Shown one piece after another: positions 11,354 to 56,100 of a stretch of 64,000 nt of DNA. The notes under the pieces were generated by a model that did no database searches, had not been told where the DNA came from, and saw nothing but the letters and a program-made list of their open reading frames with translations. Position 1 is the first letter of the stretch; the number at the start of each line of letters is the position of its first letter. Where the stretch lies: positions 103,735 to 167,734 of the forward strand of contig VXCM01000779.1 in the NCBI GenBank assembly GCA_014773175.1, given 5' to 3'. The translations under genes and the position numbers were made by a program. This DNA is from Lucifuga dentata. Its lineage: Eukaryota; Chordata; Actinopteri; Ophidiiformes; Bythitidae.

Positions 11354-13912
11354 TTATTTGTAGCGGTAGATCTTGATGCAGTGGTTCATGCTGTCTGACA
11401 CGACTATGTGGCCATCAGGGAGCAATGCTAGACCCCTGGGGCTGCTCAGGTTATCAATAACCAATGGCCAGCCGACCCCCTTGGCTGGGTAGAGCAGCAC
11501 GCGGTGGTGCTGCTTGCCCCAGTCTGCCACCACGATGTCCCCATCGCTGTCAATACAGAGGCCCCACGGGCAGGACAGAATGGGCCCTAAGCCTGAACAC
11601 ACACCCAAGATTCGGATAGTGTTCCATCCAGGCTCCAGGATTCTGATACATGGGACTCGTCCGGTCTCATTGCCTCGCTCTGATACGGCCATGAGCCCGG
11701 TAGTGAGACAGGCCGCCACCAGGTAGGGTCTGTGGTATCCGGTGACCACTGTACGCTCCAGCCTGGCTCCGGTCTTGGGATCCAGCTTGAAGGCAGTTAG
11801 GGTGCCACGCTTGATGTCAGCCACCAAGAACTCATCTAGTTGGGTAACAGTCACCCCTCTGGGAGCATCTAGCTCTTCATTGGTGGAGCCAATCATCGTG
11901 CCTCCAAAGGTTTGGAGGAGGCGTCCATGGCGGCTGAAGACTAACAGAGCGCGCTCAGCAGCGCAGGTCAAAGCAATGAGGCCCTTGGAGTTCACAGCCA
12001 CGTCAAAGTAGTTGCAGATTCGGGAAGACCTTTCTGATCCTGAGGGGGACACTTGCTGCACGACATTCTTCTGGAGGTCAGTCACTTGAATCCGGGCGTT
12101 TCCACAATCCACCACAAAAAGCTGCCCTTTGACAGTTGCATGAACCCCGCTAGGTAGGTTGAAGTCAGTGCGGCCTGACCCTTGTTTTCCAAACTGTTTG
12201 ACCAGATAAGCCGAGTCAAGCGCAGTTGAGCTACCCTCTTCATCCAGTTCCCTCAAAGACAACGCAGCTGTCTCTTTGCTGTACAGCTGCGATTCTTTTA
12301 CTTGGTGTAATTTGTCTCCTTCAATTGCAGACATGGACAGAGATCTGCTCACACGTTTTAAATCCAAACCCTTTGCACGATCCTGGGGTCTTGGTTCTTG
12401 TTCATCAGAGCTCATGGCACTTTTGTCTGATTCTGTGCATTTTCCTTGGTCTTGTTCAATCTTCAAAGGTTCCGAAGCAAGTCTCATTCGGTTGATCTTC
12501 CTTAGTCCTTTACGTTCACCCTTGTCACCATTAATCAAAGGACGTAGCTTGCCAGAGAGGTCAGCAGTGGACATTGAACGGCAGTGCTCCTCCTTACGTG
12601 GAGTATTCACATCAGCGTCGGTGTAACACAAATCCTCGCTGTCAGCTGGAGACGGAGGGCTACCACTGTCCACGGATGATTCATTTGAAGCCTTTTTCCT
12701 GGAAAATGCTTGTGCAGAAAGAAGATTTTGTTTGGAGACTGAACCATGCCCTGTAATTGTTGGAGACGCTGACACATCACAGCTTTGTTCGGTAATTTCT
12801 TCAGGTGGGCAAGATGGTTCTTCACACGAGACCAAGACAAGAGCCTTCTGCTTTCGCTTACTCTTGAGCGAGTAATGCCTCTTGGTTCCATTTTGTTTGT
12901 CATCAGATTCATCACCTTCAGACTCTCCGTGGCTGGAGACTGGTGGTATAGCCAGGAAAAGGTCTTGCCCTTGTATGTCTGAACACACGGACTCAAGTTC
13001 TTCATCTTGGGATGACTCAGACACACGATGTCGTCTTTGAACAGGAGACTTTAAGGTGGGGGATTTGATCTCGTCCTCATTATCTGTAGAGCTTGACAGG
13101 CGTAGTTTCCTGATGACACGCATGTTCCCACTGTTTGTCTTACTGGTCTCATCAGGACTTTGCCTTTGGGCTGCTCTACTGGGTGGTGGTTCCTTTCGAA
13201 TTTCAAGAGGGGCGGTGTTTGAAAATGCAATATCACCTGAATGCAAGGCACATTTCTGTCCTTGGATGCCACAGACACCAATAGGGTACGCCATGCCTTG
13301 CTCACGAACATCAACTTCCCCTAAGCTTAGGGTCTTAGACTCAGGGCTTGGCAAGAAACTGACTCTTTTCAGTGTCAAGGAGATTTCCCAAGGTTGGGTG
13401 ACCTCCGTCACCCCTCTTTGGAGCTGATTTTTGTTGGCTCCACCAGCAGTACTACCCCACCTTTGAATCTGCTCCTTCAGTTGGCCAATTTTCCGAATCT
13501 GATGGTCGACAAGTGACTGCACAACCCGCACCGCTGCCGCATTCTCCCTCTTCACCTGATCGAGGCGCCGCTGGGCCTCTCTGTGCTCTTGCTCCACCTT
13601 CTCAAGAAGGCGACGCTCTTCTCTTTGAGCTTGGATCACTGCGTTGTCCAGCTCACGGTTCACCTGCTCCACTTCAGCCTGCTGTCTTTCTCTGAGGGCC
13701 TGGAGTTCAAGCTCTCCTTGCTCCAGGTTGGAAAGGGCCTGGGTCACCCAGTGTGGCGGCGATGTAAGAGACACAGGTGTAAAGATGGAGTCTTGTGGGG
13801 AGAAGGCTCGGGGAGGTGGGGTAGTCGCATCCCTTTGTTTTGGAGTGCTGTGTGTCAAGAGGGCTGTGAACCCAGGCAGGGCTCTTCTTTCTGAATGAGA
13901 GCGCATTAACAT
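11354..13912 (-). CDS. TRIM32-like coiled-coil/NHL-repeat protein without RING
   Basis: A single 2,559-bp coding exon encoding 852 aa. Residues ~60-150 form a charged coiled coil rich in Glu/Gln/Arg (QALRERQQAEVEQVNREL). Residues ~160-570 are Ser/Glu/Lys-rich and probably disordered. Residues ~572-852 form an NHL beta-propeller, with FNLPSGVHATVKGQLFVVDC, DAPRGVTVTQLDEFLVADI, SCPWGLCIDSDGDIVVADWG and SSPRGLALLPDGHIVVSD. The final NHCIKIYRYK resembles the TRIM32 C-terminus. TRIM-NHL proteins are usually RING E3 ligases, but no RING or B-box Cys/His cluster is present. The frame stays open upstream only to an acceptor near 13938. A likely 5' UTR exon ending near 14061 has an in-frame TGA, supporting the chosen ATG. 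Family placement is secure, function unknown. Confidence 0.85.
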   Translation of the reverse strand: MLMRSHSERRALPGFTALLTHSTPKQRDATTPPPRAFSPQDSIFTPVSLTSPPHWVTQALSNLEQGELELQALRERQQAEVEQVNRELDNAVIQAQREERRLLEKVEQEHREAQRRLDQVKRENAAAVRVVQSLVDHQIRKIGQLKEQIQRWGSTAGGANKNQLQRGVTEVTQPWEISLTLKRVSFLPSPESKTLSLGEVDVREQGMAYPIGVCGIQGQKCALHSGDIAFSNTAPLEIRKEPPPSRAAQRQSPDETSKTNSGNMRVIRKLRLSSSTDNEDEIKSPTLKSPVQRRHRVSESSQDEELESVCSDIQGQDLFLAIPPVSSHGESEGDESDDKQNGTKRHYSLKSKRKQKALVLVSCEEPSCPPEEITEQSCDVSASPTITGHGSVSKQNLLSAQAFSRKKASNESSVDSGSPPSPADSEDLCYTDADVNTPRKEEHCRSMSTADLSGKLRPLINGDKGERKGLRKINRMRLASEPLKIEQDQGKCTESDKSAMSSDEQEPRPQDRAKGLDLKRVSRSLSMSAIEGDKLHQVKESQLYSKETAALSLRELDEEGSSTALDSAYLVKQFGKQGSGRTDFNLPSGVHATVKGQLFVVDCGNARIQVTDLQKNVVQQVSPSGSERSSRICNYFDVAVNSKGLIALTCAAERALLVFSRHGRLLQTFGGTMIGSTNEELDAPRGVTVTQLDEFLVADIKRGTLTAFKLDPKTGARLERTVVTGYHRPYLVAACLTTGLMAVSERGNETGRVPCIRILEPGWNTIRILGVCSGLGPILSCPWGLCIDSDGDIVVADWGKQHHRVLLYPAKGVGWPLVIDNLSSPRGLALLPDGHIVVSDSMNHCIKIYRYK

Positions 13913-14100
13913 TGTGATGAATATGAATAATCCTGTGCCTGTAAAGAGAAGAAGAAATTTGTTTGGCCATGGTTTAAAAACACCCCTCTGAAATTTTCAA
14001 ACTAGAAAAGAGAGATGGTTCAAATTTTTAATAACTCTACAAAAGCCAACAACATACAATACCTGCAGATGTAGCACTGTTCTCGGTTCAGATCTAAGTT
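13913..14100 (-). other. 5' UTR splice sites of the NHL gene
   Basis: On the minus strand an acceptor (TTCTCTTTACAG|GCACAGG) lies 26 bases before the ATG, and a donor (CTACATCTGCAG|GTATTG) lies near 14061. Joining them puts a TGA in frame upstream of the ATG. The extent of the upstream exon is uncertain. Confidence 0.5.
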
Positions 14101-17100
14101 AATTTCAAACAGATTTACCCTACAATGTTCTGTAAAAGAACCCGTCTGTCCTCCAGGAAAGCTATTGACCTACCTGCTGCTTCAGGTGTATCACATAAAC
14201 CCAGAGAAGGCTTATGTTTCCTTCACATATACACATTCCTGTTGCTTTTTTTTTTTTAAATTGGGACATGGGTTCCCCTCCGTGCAACTGTATCTCCCAC
14301 AATATTCTGTTCCTCATGAGACTCAAATGCTCTCAGATATCCAATGTCCTCTTACCCTAAGGTCATCAATGTTATATATGTTCTAATTGCAGAGGTGGAA
14401 AGGAAGTACATTACTCAATTACTATATTTAAAGCTAAATTTGGTACTAGTTTGTGAGACATCTTACTTTTGCTTCAATATACTTCAAAGGAAACTATCAT
14501 TTTATTCTTGATACTTGAGTTCATTTTACTGCAAATACTTGTTTAACTTTTTTATGGACTAATAGACTTGTGTAGTATCGGTGAATTATTTGCTTCTTAT
14601 TTTTAATATTCCATGTGTTTTTTCAGTTATTTCTCCAGTGATATAACCCTTAATGCTCATTGCAGACCACTCAGCAGAGGCAGCAGGGCTTCTTCGTTTT
14701 CTCGTTTGCTTCTATTCTCATCATCTCATCTCAAAACATTGTAACCCACAGACAACAGTGCTGCCTATCTGCTTAAGGCACTGAAACTGAGCTCTGTTTT
14801 TCTGCTATCTATCAGCGGCATGTGTGTGTAAGAGACATCAAATGCACCAGGGGAAAGTTTTTGTCTCCTTTAGTGTATGTGTGTTTTTATACTCGGTGTG
14901 TATGACTTACATTTAGGACATATTTTGAGTTGGCAGGGCATCTGTGGGTTCTAGGGTGTATAGGTTAACAGGGTAGACCTAGTTAGCGTGTCTTTTATCC
15001 ACCCTCCAGGAGTAAAACAACAAGCCCTTTTGCTAGGATGAAAGGGTGAGGTGTCAGTTTACCTCTGCATATTCACAATAAAGTCCCCCTGGAAATATAT
15101 GACCTCAGTGTGAATGGATAAAATCTGTTTCTCATGTTTTAAAATGATGTTAAATGATGTTATCTGCGGTTGATCATTTAGGATACTTGAGCCCTCAGGA
15201 GAATGAAAAAAAAAAAAAAGTGTTTGTTTCTGGAGAAATTTAGAGCAGAGATCGTGAGGAAAGCATTCACTCTTCACTTCAAAAGTTTGTCCACAGAAGA
15301 TTTAAGATCTGTAGGCTCATGAAGTCATCAATCTGTTTATTGGAATGAGGGAAAATGAAGGTTACGTGTCAGTAACAAATCCCGGTCATTCTCCTGGAGA
15401 GAGGCCACTGCATCTTCTCACGTTACTTCACTTTAATGTTGAATGAGAGGCGGTAGTTGCTAAGCTACCTGACGGCCATGGCTGAGCTGCTATAGAATAA
15501 ATGATACCATTCATAATTGAGAGGATTATGCAGGATGTTCAGGAGCATTCCAATGTTTCAAGCCTAAACAATAGACCCATTCAGCACAAGTTACAGAGCA
15601 TGAAACCCGCAGAGACCACTTTAAGATGTTCAATAAAAGTACTTGAGTAAATTAAAAAAAAAAATCTGTTGACAGTATATTGATCCCAGCAAAGTTATTT
15701 AGAAGTACACATAGATTTCATTGATATTTGTTGTAGTGATACTTAAGAATATAACTTCAGAATACACAAATGCATGCATAATATATAGGTTTTTTTTGTT
15801 TGTTTGTTTGTTTGTTTGTTGTTTTAGAACCATGATGAAGATGTCCTACCTGAATTCAAGGTGTGCGTTCCTTACTCCGCTGCTCTCTGTGTTCTGTCCT
15901 ACAGCCTCTGGTTCTTTCACTCTGCAAGTCTCTCTGTCACTCCCCCTCTCATCCCTCTTCCCTCCCTCTTTCTTCCTTTCAATTATTTTTTTCTGAGTTT
16001 AAAATGGCTCTGTGGAGTCATTGCTTTACAGACATTCTCAGCTTAAGCAACACAGTAGATTTGTTCTCTGACCACAAATGATAAAACTGAAGGAAATCTA
16101 TCTTGTGGTTTGACAGTTAATCTTCTTTTTAAAGCAGTGAATAAAATGAATGAAACAATGATTCAGATGTTAGCAAGTTCACCGATTTGATTAAATATTT
16201 CTTCCACTTTCTACTGGGAAATGGGAAATTCATCTACTGTACATCATTCAATATATTTAAATTATTAATGTTTAGCTATTTAAAGCTAACTTTGGCCAAC
16301 TTAAATGTTCTGATGAGTATATGACAATAGGTATTTTCTACCTGTTACCCAAACACCGAATAACTTTCTTCCAAAATATTCAATGGTGTGAAAGGCAGCC
16401 CAAAATAATGTTGTAACTTTTTAACCAAAGAAAAAGTGGAAAAAATAAAACTGTCTCAATAATTGACCATGTTTAATTGTCACTTTTAATTTTAAATCAT
16501 ATTCATTTAATTCAGAGCTATTAGTTAAATGTATTAGTTTCCAGTCTTACTTATTTATTTTTTTAAACTGGAGACCTGAATACCAAGAATACGACTGAAA
16601 ATTAAACAATTGCTGTATTGCTCCATAAGGGGGCGATACAACATCACAACAAACATGCTTAGCAGCCAAGTGCCTTTACCGATGACGTAGCTCCACATCG
16701 ACAACGTAAAGCAGAAAAACTGTCGTAAACACAACGAGAACGATGTTAACATGTATAAGCATCCTTTTCTACGTAAATTTTACGATTTGAACCTAATTTA
16801 TCTCGTTAACTTAAACATTTAAAAGGAAAATACTTATACTGTTTTGAAACCGCTGTTGAAGCCTGAATATTTTCGATTATTTGGCATTTCTATGTGGCAG
16901 TTCCCTGACAGGGTCTGTGTATCCGGTTCTCCTACCAAATTAAATGTGCATCGGTGGATACGTACCAAACAGCACCTAGGATGACACATTTAATACATGT
17001 TTGATTTATTGAAGTTTGTTTAGCTACATTTAGCTTTTAGTATTTATGTTTTGTACACCTGCAACACATCATGTATAGAAAATACAGTGTGTGAATTTTC

Positions 17101-17160
17101 TTACTCTGAAGCGATAATAATTATTTTGAAACAAAAAGGAAGTTGCCGTGTTTGTATGCG
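14101..17160. other. Divergent intergenic region between NHL gene and nbeal1
   Basis: AT-rich, with a (GTTT)n run near 15792-15820 and a CTCF-like CATAAGGGGGCGA at 16624-16636. It should hold the promoters of both divergent genes. No coding sequence could be supported. Confidence 0.5.
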
Positions 17161-17240
17161 CTCACAATCTCTTTTCGGCATCTTGACACATTAACGAGAA
17201 CTGTAGAAACGGCGTCAGTGACCGTCTTTTCCTGATACAG
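17161..17240 (+). other. nbeal1 non-coding first exon (3' part)
   Basis: A GC-richer stretch ends at a strong donor, CCTGATACAG|GTGAGC (exon end 17240). It resembles a 5' UTR exon of the downstream gene. The transcription start is not defined. Confidence 0.4.
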
Positions 17241-17715
17241 GTGAGCACTTTTACTTCTCCTACGGCTTAAACTAATTTAACCAAATATATTCCTCCATTC
17301 AAACTTCAAAACACGAGTGTTGTGTGTCCGGACGGGCTTGTGTGGACGAGGGGTTTGTATCACATGAGGAGAAGGAGGAGAAGGAGAGGCGAAGAAATGG
17401 AAATACTCTTTTTTGACAGCTAGCCGTTAGCTAGCTTGGTCAGGTACCTGAGGGCGAAGTCAACAGAAACCGTTTTGCTGTTCCAGAACTTAGACAGCTT
17501 GTCGTTGTATTTTGAGAACACACAAGAGAAAGACATTATTAATGGCGTGTGTTAAACCACTTTCGCTCCAATCTGCGGCTGGAGCCAGCAGGGCAGCTCC
17601 AAGAACACAGGGAATAATACTTGAAGTACAGTTGCTGCTAGCATAGCATAGCTTCGGAGTTTGTTTCAACGCGACAAAACATACATCTCAGTATATTTGT
17701 ATTGTTCCCTTAAAG

Positions 17716-18012
17716 GTACAAACTGCTGGGCTTAAAGAAGAGGTGAGGAAGTGGGAATACAGGCCCAGCTGGACAACACACCTCTGCTCTGCCATGGAAC
17801 AAAATTAGGAAAGTTTGTTTAGTCCATTGGCAGAATACCCTACATCCCAGGGAGGACGTTTCCACATCTCTGAAGGAATGATGGTTGCAAGAGTTGGACA
17901 GTCATGATGTTTCGATGAAGTCCTAAGACAGAAGAAAACCATGAAGCAGCCAGGGAAGTGACCTAGGTGGAAACTACAGCCTGTCGGTTGGAGGCCACCA
18001 CACACCGGCACC
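17716..18012 (+). other. nbeal1 5' UTR in the start-codon exon
   Basis: An acceptor-like TTGTTCCCTTAAAG precedes 17716, and the exon runs to the ATG at 18013 in the context CACCATGG, a good Kozak match. Confidence 0.4.
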
Positions 18013-50810
<32,798 letters not shown>

Positions 50811-53175
50811 CCCGTCCCAAACCCCGAGCCCTAACCCCCTCCTCCACACAAACCCCATTACTCCTATCACCCAGCTGTCCAGGTGCACCTCCTCTTTGTC
50901 CTCCATCTTACCCAAACAGGTTGCCTCATTCTTCTGCTATTCATAGAACTCCTTCCCTCAGTTCCTCCAGCACCTTCTGAGAATCATAAGAGTGTTGGGC
51001 ATTGGTTTGGTTTCTGAAACATGTATCAGAAAGTGTTTTCGTTTGTGTGCGTCGTGTTCCTGTGGGTGCGGCTGCTCTGGATTGACTGATTGGCGCTGGC
51101 GCTGTGGTTCAAATCCTCGAGCAGCATCAGATCAGGCTAAACGCTCTCCTAGCTCAGGAGCTCTTGACCGCTGAGCTGCAAAAGCATGTACGTGTGTGTG
51201 CATGAGCAGTGTGTTGCCATTCTCTATCTTAAAATATGTTTTAAAGGTTTTAAGTGGCCTTTCTGTCGCCCCTTAGTTTGCCTTCGATGCAGACAGGCAG
51301 GCCTATGCAGCAGGACGGTTCCATCACCTCGAGACCAAAAGCTTTGCTTTTCCTGTGCGTCTTTGCATCTTTTCATGTGTGGGTTTTCACTCGTTTTACT
51401 GTGGATTTCTTGTTGTTAGTTAGACGAGTGTGTGCACGTGCGATTTGGCGTCTGTCTGCATGTCTCATTTAGCCTCATTTGAGATTAGATATTAGATACC
51501 AAACACAAGCAACATAGGAATCATGCGTTTTCCACTTTTCATAGATGGATTTTGCCGGCATATTTTTTGAGAGGCATCACAGACGATGTAGTGTCTTTAT
51601 TTACGGCGTATTTATACTTTTTTTAATCCTCAGTATGAGCGAAACACTACATTCTCCAATACAACAAGCTTGTACATGGAGCTTTTTTACAGCAGTACAT
51701 GGCTCTTTGATGTCACATTATCACCTGGCTTTTGTGCATCATGGAGTGTTTTACATTACTTGAATCCATGCTTTTTTTTTTTTTTTTTNTTTTTTTTTTT
51801 TTTTTGCCTTGTTACAAGCTTTTCTGACTGTTCAGATCTGTAAAAGAAGGACAGAGGAAGTATCCTCAAGGGCTTTATGAGATGTCAGTGTTAACAGCAA
51901 TAGCAGCTTCTTCCTCGGGTGCCAGTTGACGCTTTCTTCCTGTTCTTTGGTCCCACGTAGTCCAGTCTTCCTTAGCTTTTGGACAGTCAATTTGCCCTCT
52001 GACCCCTCCCTTCCTCCCCCACCTCAGCTCTCATTAATGCCTCAAACTTCTCCCCTTTATTATTTTAAAATCTCCCTCTCCTCCCTGCTCGTTTCGAAGC
52101 AAGCGATTTCATAGGAGATTTTCTTGACGAGGCATGGAGTACACGCCTTTGATTTAGATTTGCTGTTTGCGCGCGAATGTGACTTCTTTCCTGTTCAGTG
52201 CAAATATCAGAATCACTAGAACTCCACAGTGTGAAGCTTCTGTGGAGGAGATTTTTCTGAGATTCATATTTCTTTTGCACCATAACTTTGTGTGTGTGTG
52301 TTTCTATGTCAGTGTGTTTGGACATGCCAAGGATGCATGCGTTTATTTTTTTATGCCAAATTGTTGATCTCATCATACATGTTGATATGGTGTCTCTGAT
52401 TCGGCGTGTCGTGGCAACCCCTGACTGTTTTGGCTCAGTCACGGGGTCGGCATTGGACACAAGGTTGCTTGATTGATTTTGTTTTAACTTTTTATTTAAG
52501 TCACAGCAAAAAATTCTTGTTTTGTTCAGACAAAAATCACTGTCAGACTTTCGTGACTGCAACAGAGTGCCTTTATCCCAGTGTGTTAACATAGAAATAG
52601 GTTGTTCTCATTATTAAAGCTAATTATCGCAACCATAAATCCAACAAAAGCAGCATTCCAGAAGTTAAACTTCCACAATTTAATATGGGACTTCAAAGCA
52701 AAATCAGCGTTAATGAAAATGTACTATTTTATGTCTTAGCTACATTGTCTGTGTCACCAAATGGATGTGTGTATATCTGTGATTATTTATGAAGACAGTA
52801 TATAATGTACAGCATGATTTTTATTTCGACGTATTTGAAATGTACTTTTGCACTTTCCAGGTACTAAATTGTAAGAAACCGTTTTAACTAGGCTCCCTAA
52901 TCTGTACAAACTGCTTTGTATACACAAGTGGAAAATGATCATTAAAGTCTTGTCTAAATTCAAATGGTTTACAAGCAATTGTGACGTGGTTGAGGTCATA
53001 ATTCCCAATTTTTTCCACGTGCTTACTTTGAAGCACAGATATGACAGGACAGAAATGTGTAATGCCAAGTTTTTTAATCAAGGGCATGTAGACATAATTT
53101 GAGGAAATCTATAAGGAAACAAGCTCAGTTTCAGGGAGGAAGATCAGGCCGCTCTGTTCATCTGTGTTTCTTCTC
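50811..53175 (+). other. Probable nbeal1 3' UTR
   Basis: No coding sequence is supported after the nbeal1 stop. It includes a poly(T)-N gap at 51789 and ATTAAA variants near 52612 and 52938 that could serve as poly(A) signals. The right part would overlap the 3' UTR of the opposite-strand lectin gene. Confidence 0.45.
52820..52825 (-). terminator. Poly(A) signal, candidate for the lectin gene
   Basis: AATAAA on the minus strand, about 350 bases past the lectin-gene stop. Confidence 0.4.
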
Positions 53176-56100
53176 TTATGCAGTCACAGGGTAAGAGCAG
53201 ATGGACGCCCTCTTCAGTTCACAGTCTGCAGCCGTCCACCAGCTCTCATCTGCACAAAACAAAGAGGTAGAGGCAGTTTGAAAAGTTGTTCTTAATGTCA
53301 GATCTCCATTTATAGGTTCTGGACCCCAAACTCACTGGCAGGTTTGAAAGGCATATTTGCTTTAAAACAAAATCACCCAAATTACACCATTTGTCATAGC
53401 CAGAAAAATGTAAAAATCAAAATTATCATCGGGTTTTCAAATTTCTGACGGTCCTTGAACTAATCATGTGCGCTGAACACTTCCATCAGGAAAAATAACC
53501 AAATCTAAGCTTAAAATAGTGATATTTCCTCAAAATCACTTTATTCTACGTCTCATTTAGAAATTCACCAAAAATAAACTGTTTGCACGATCCAGATTCT
53601 GTGAAAAATAAATTCTGTGTTCCTCAGCACAACTGGGAAGCCTTGAACGATTCGGCTGAGAACAGTCGTGACAAAAATTCAGCGAATCTTCGACTGAACT
53701 GCAGGCTGGAGCAGAGAGGAGAAGCAGTGTGCCTACCTAGTTATAGGTTGTAAAAATATAAATAGTTCAGTATGTATAGCATGTGGAGCTCCCCCTTTTT
53801 TTTTTTCCAATAGTGGTAACACTTGTAGGCTCTTGGAAAAATGTTGTATATATTNCCCCCTTTTTTTTTTTCCAATAGTGGTAACACTTGTAGGCTCTTG
53901 GAAAAATGTTGTATATATTGATTCCATCTTTTTTCAACTTTTTAAAATAAATTATCAAAGAGATTCAACTTACATTTTTTTCTTTTTTATGATTTATGCC
54001 ATTATAACTGTTAAACTACACGAAAGACGTTTTTGAGTTCTCCCTGCGTATAGCCATGATTGTGCTGTTTCCATAGAGGTGGCAGGACTTGCAGGTAAAG
54101 TGAAAAATGAGCCCACAGTGAGTAAAAATGTGACAGGAGCAAAAACTGCCCAGAAACTGCTTGAGGTCCAGTTATTAAAGCGAGTTCAAAGGTTGTTTAA
54201 TGCTACAGTGCAAAGCTCAACGCAATAAAGTCGTATTATCATCTAATCATTTCCCTTTGCCGTTTCCAGTGAAGTTAGGACATCTTATCTGAGCTTATTT
54301 GATCTGTAACCTTTATAATTATTAATGTAGCTAGAGATAAAGGTGTGGCTGTGCGGGTTTTACCTATCCTGAACATCTCCACACAGACAGGTTTGTCGGT
54401 GTGAATGTTAGGGTGGCCCGGCATCCAGTCGCTGTAACTCCCCTCTGACCCGTCTACCCATGATGCCTGCTGGTTCTGAAGGGTTCAAACAGAACACGTT
54501 GAAAACAAGCGTAGACAGGTAATTGATACAGAACCTTTTTTTGTTTACGTACTGATAATGTATCACGGTAAAAGTTCAATGGTCAATGTTCAACAAGGAA
54601 AGAATAGCACGTTTTGTCCTTGTGATATCGTATCTGATGACAGTCTCCTTGGCCTCTTTCCAGGGCTGCAGTCTGGAACCAAACTGCCAATGTACATTAC
54701 TGACAGCCAATTTCCAAAATGTCAAACTTCCTTTTTTAGTTTTCCTATTTTTTTTTTTTTCTTTCAAATCCCCTAATCTCTCAAAATCAAATATTCAGAT
54801 GAATAAAGTTGATTACTGGAATGAAGCCAATGGAAGTCTGGAAAATGTTAAAATTTACCGCTAAACTAGTATATTTTGGGAAATGGTTGTCAGTGATATA
54901 ATGTGTAAAACGTGCACTTTTTTTCCTCTTTTCTCAAAATCTACCTTGACTGTGGCTCCCAGCCAGGTCAGCACAGGGCTTCTCTCGCCTCCGTTGGTCA
55001 CCAAGGAAACCAGGCGGAAGTGTAGATCAATATTAGTTACCGATGCGAGCTCAGCGTTTGGGGCGAGAGCTCTGCAGGACGACTGGAGACGAGCACAGAA
55101 ACGTGAAGTTTAGTTTTTAGAACCACAGACGGTAATTACAAATTCAGCGGTCAGTACCTGTGCGTCTTTGAAGGCCATTGGAGTGCGGTTGAACTCGTAG
55201 CATTTTCCATTAATGCTCTCCCCCTTACATGCTACAGTTTCTGTTTGGAGGCTGGAGGTGGAGGGTTCAGTGCCCTGTCTAAAACCGTCTGGGAGGGAGA
55301 TTATTGGCTCGGTTCCCTGCCTGAAACCATGAGGGATATCAAAAGAAGGTTCAGTTCCCTGGCTGAAGCCCTGTGGGATTTTGTGAACAGGTTCGGTGCC
55401 TTGTCTGAAACCAGCTGGGATAGCCATCATAGGTTCAGTTCCCTGTTTAAAACCATCTGGGATTGTATACACAGGTTCGGTGCCCTGTTTGAAACCATTT
55501 GGGAGGGAGATTATAGGTTCGGTGCCCTGTCTGAAGCCCTGCGGGATTGTATGGACAGGTTCAGTGCCTTGTCTGAAACCAGCTGCGATAGCCATCATAG
55601 GTTCAGTTCCCTGTATAAAGCCGTCTGGGATTGTATGAATGGGTTCGGTGCCTTGTCTGAAATCAGCTAGGATAGGCATCATAGGTTCTGTCCCCTGTCT
55701 AAAACCTGATGGAATAGACATCTTTGGTTCTGTGCCCTGCCTAAAACCTGATGGAATAGTCATCTTTGGTTCCGTCCCCTGCCTAAAACCTGATGGAATA
55801 GTCATCTTTGGTTCCGTCCCCTGCCTAAAACCATCTGGGAGATGAGCAGAGGCCTCCTCCACTCTGACCCAACCACCGCCATTGCCTGAAAAACAGAAAG
55901 TCTCAAGGTTAGTTAGTAAACTCGTATTGGATTAATTAAAATACTGTATGTGCAGAATGTTGCTTCCTCACCCTCATCCCTCAACCCGTGTATTCTCTCC
56001 ATCTCTTCAAATCCTTTCCCCAGAGAAGGGCGGATGAAGGCTCTCCTGTCCATCTCACTGATGTGCTCCTCCACCAGACCAGTGTTGAGGTTGACAATGA

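Noticed and set aside
12276..13894. Several 60-140 aa open frames on both strands within the NHL gene
   Set aside because: Shadows of a long GC-richer coding exon in other frames, without domains.
55245..55845. Plus-strand open frames full of SVPCLKP/GIV repeats
   Set aside because: They are the antisense shadow of the 42-base FRQGTEP repeat. Because the unit is a multiple of three, the opposite strand stays open as well.
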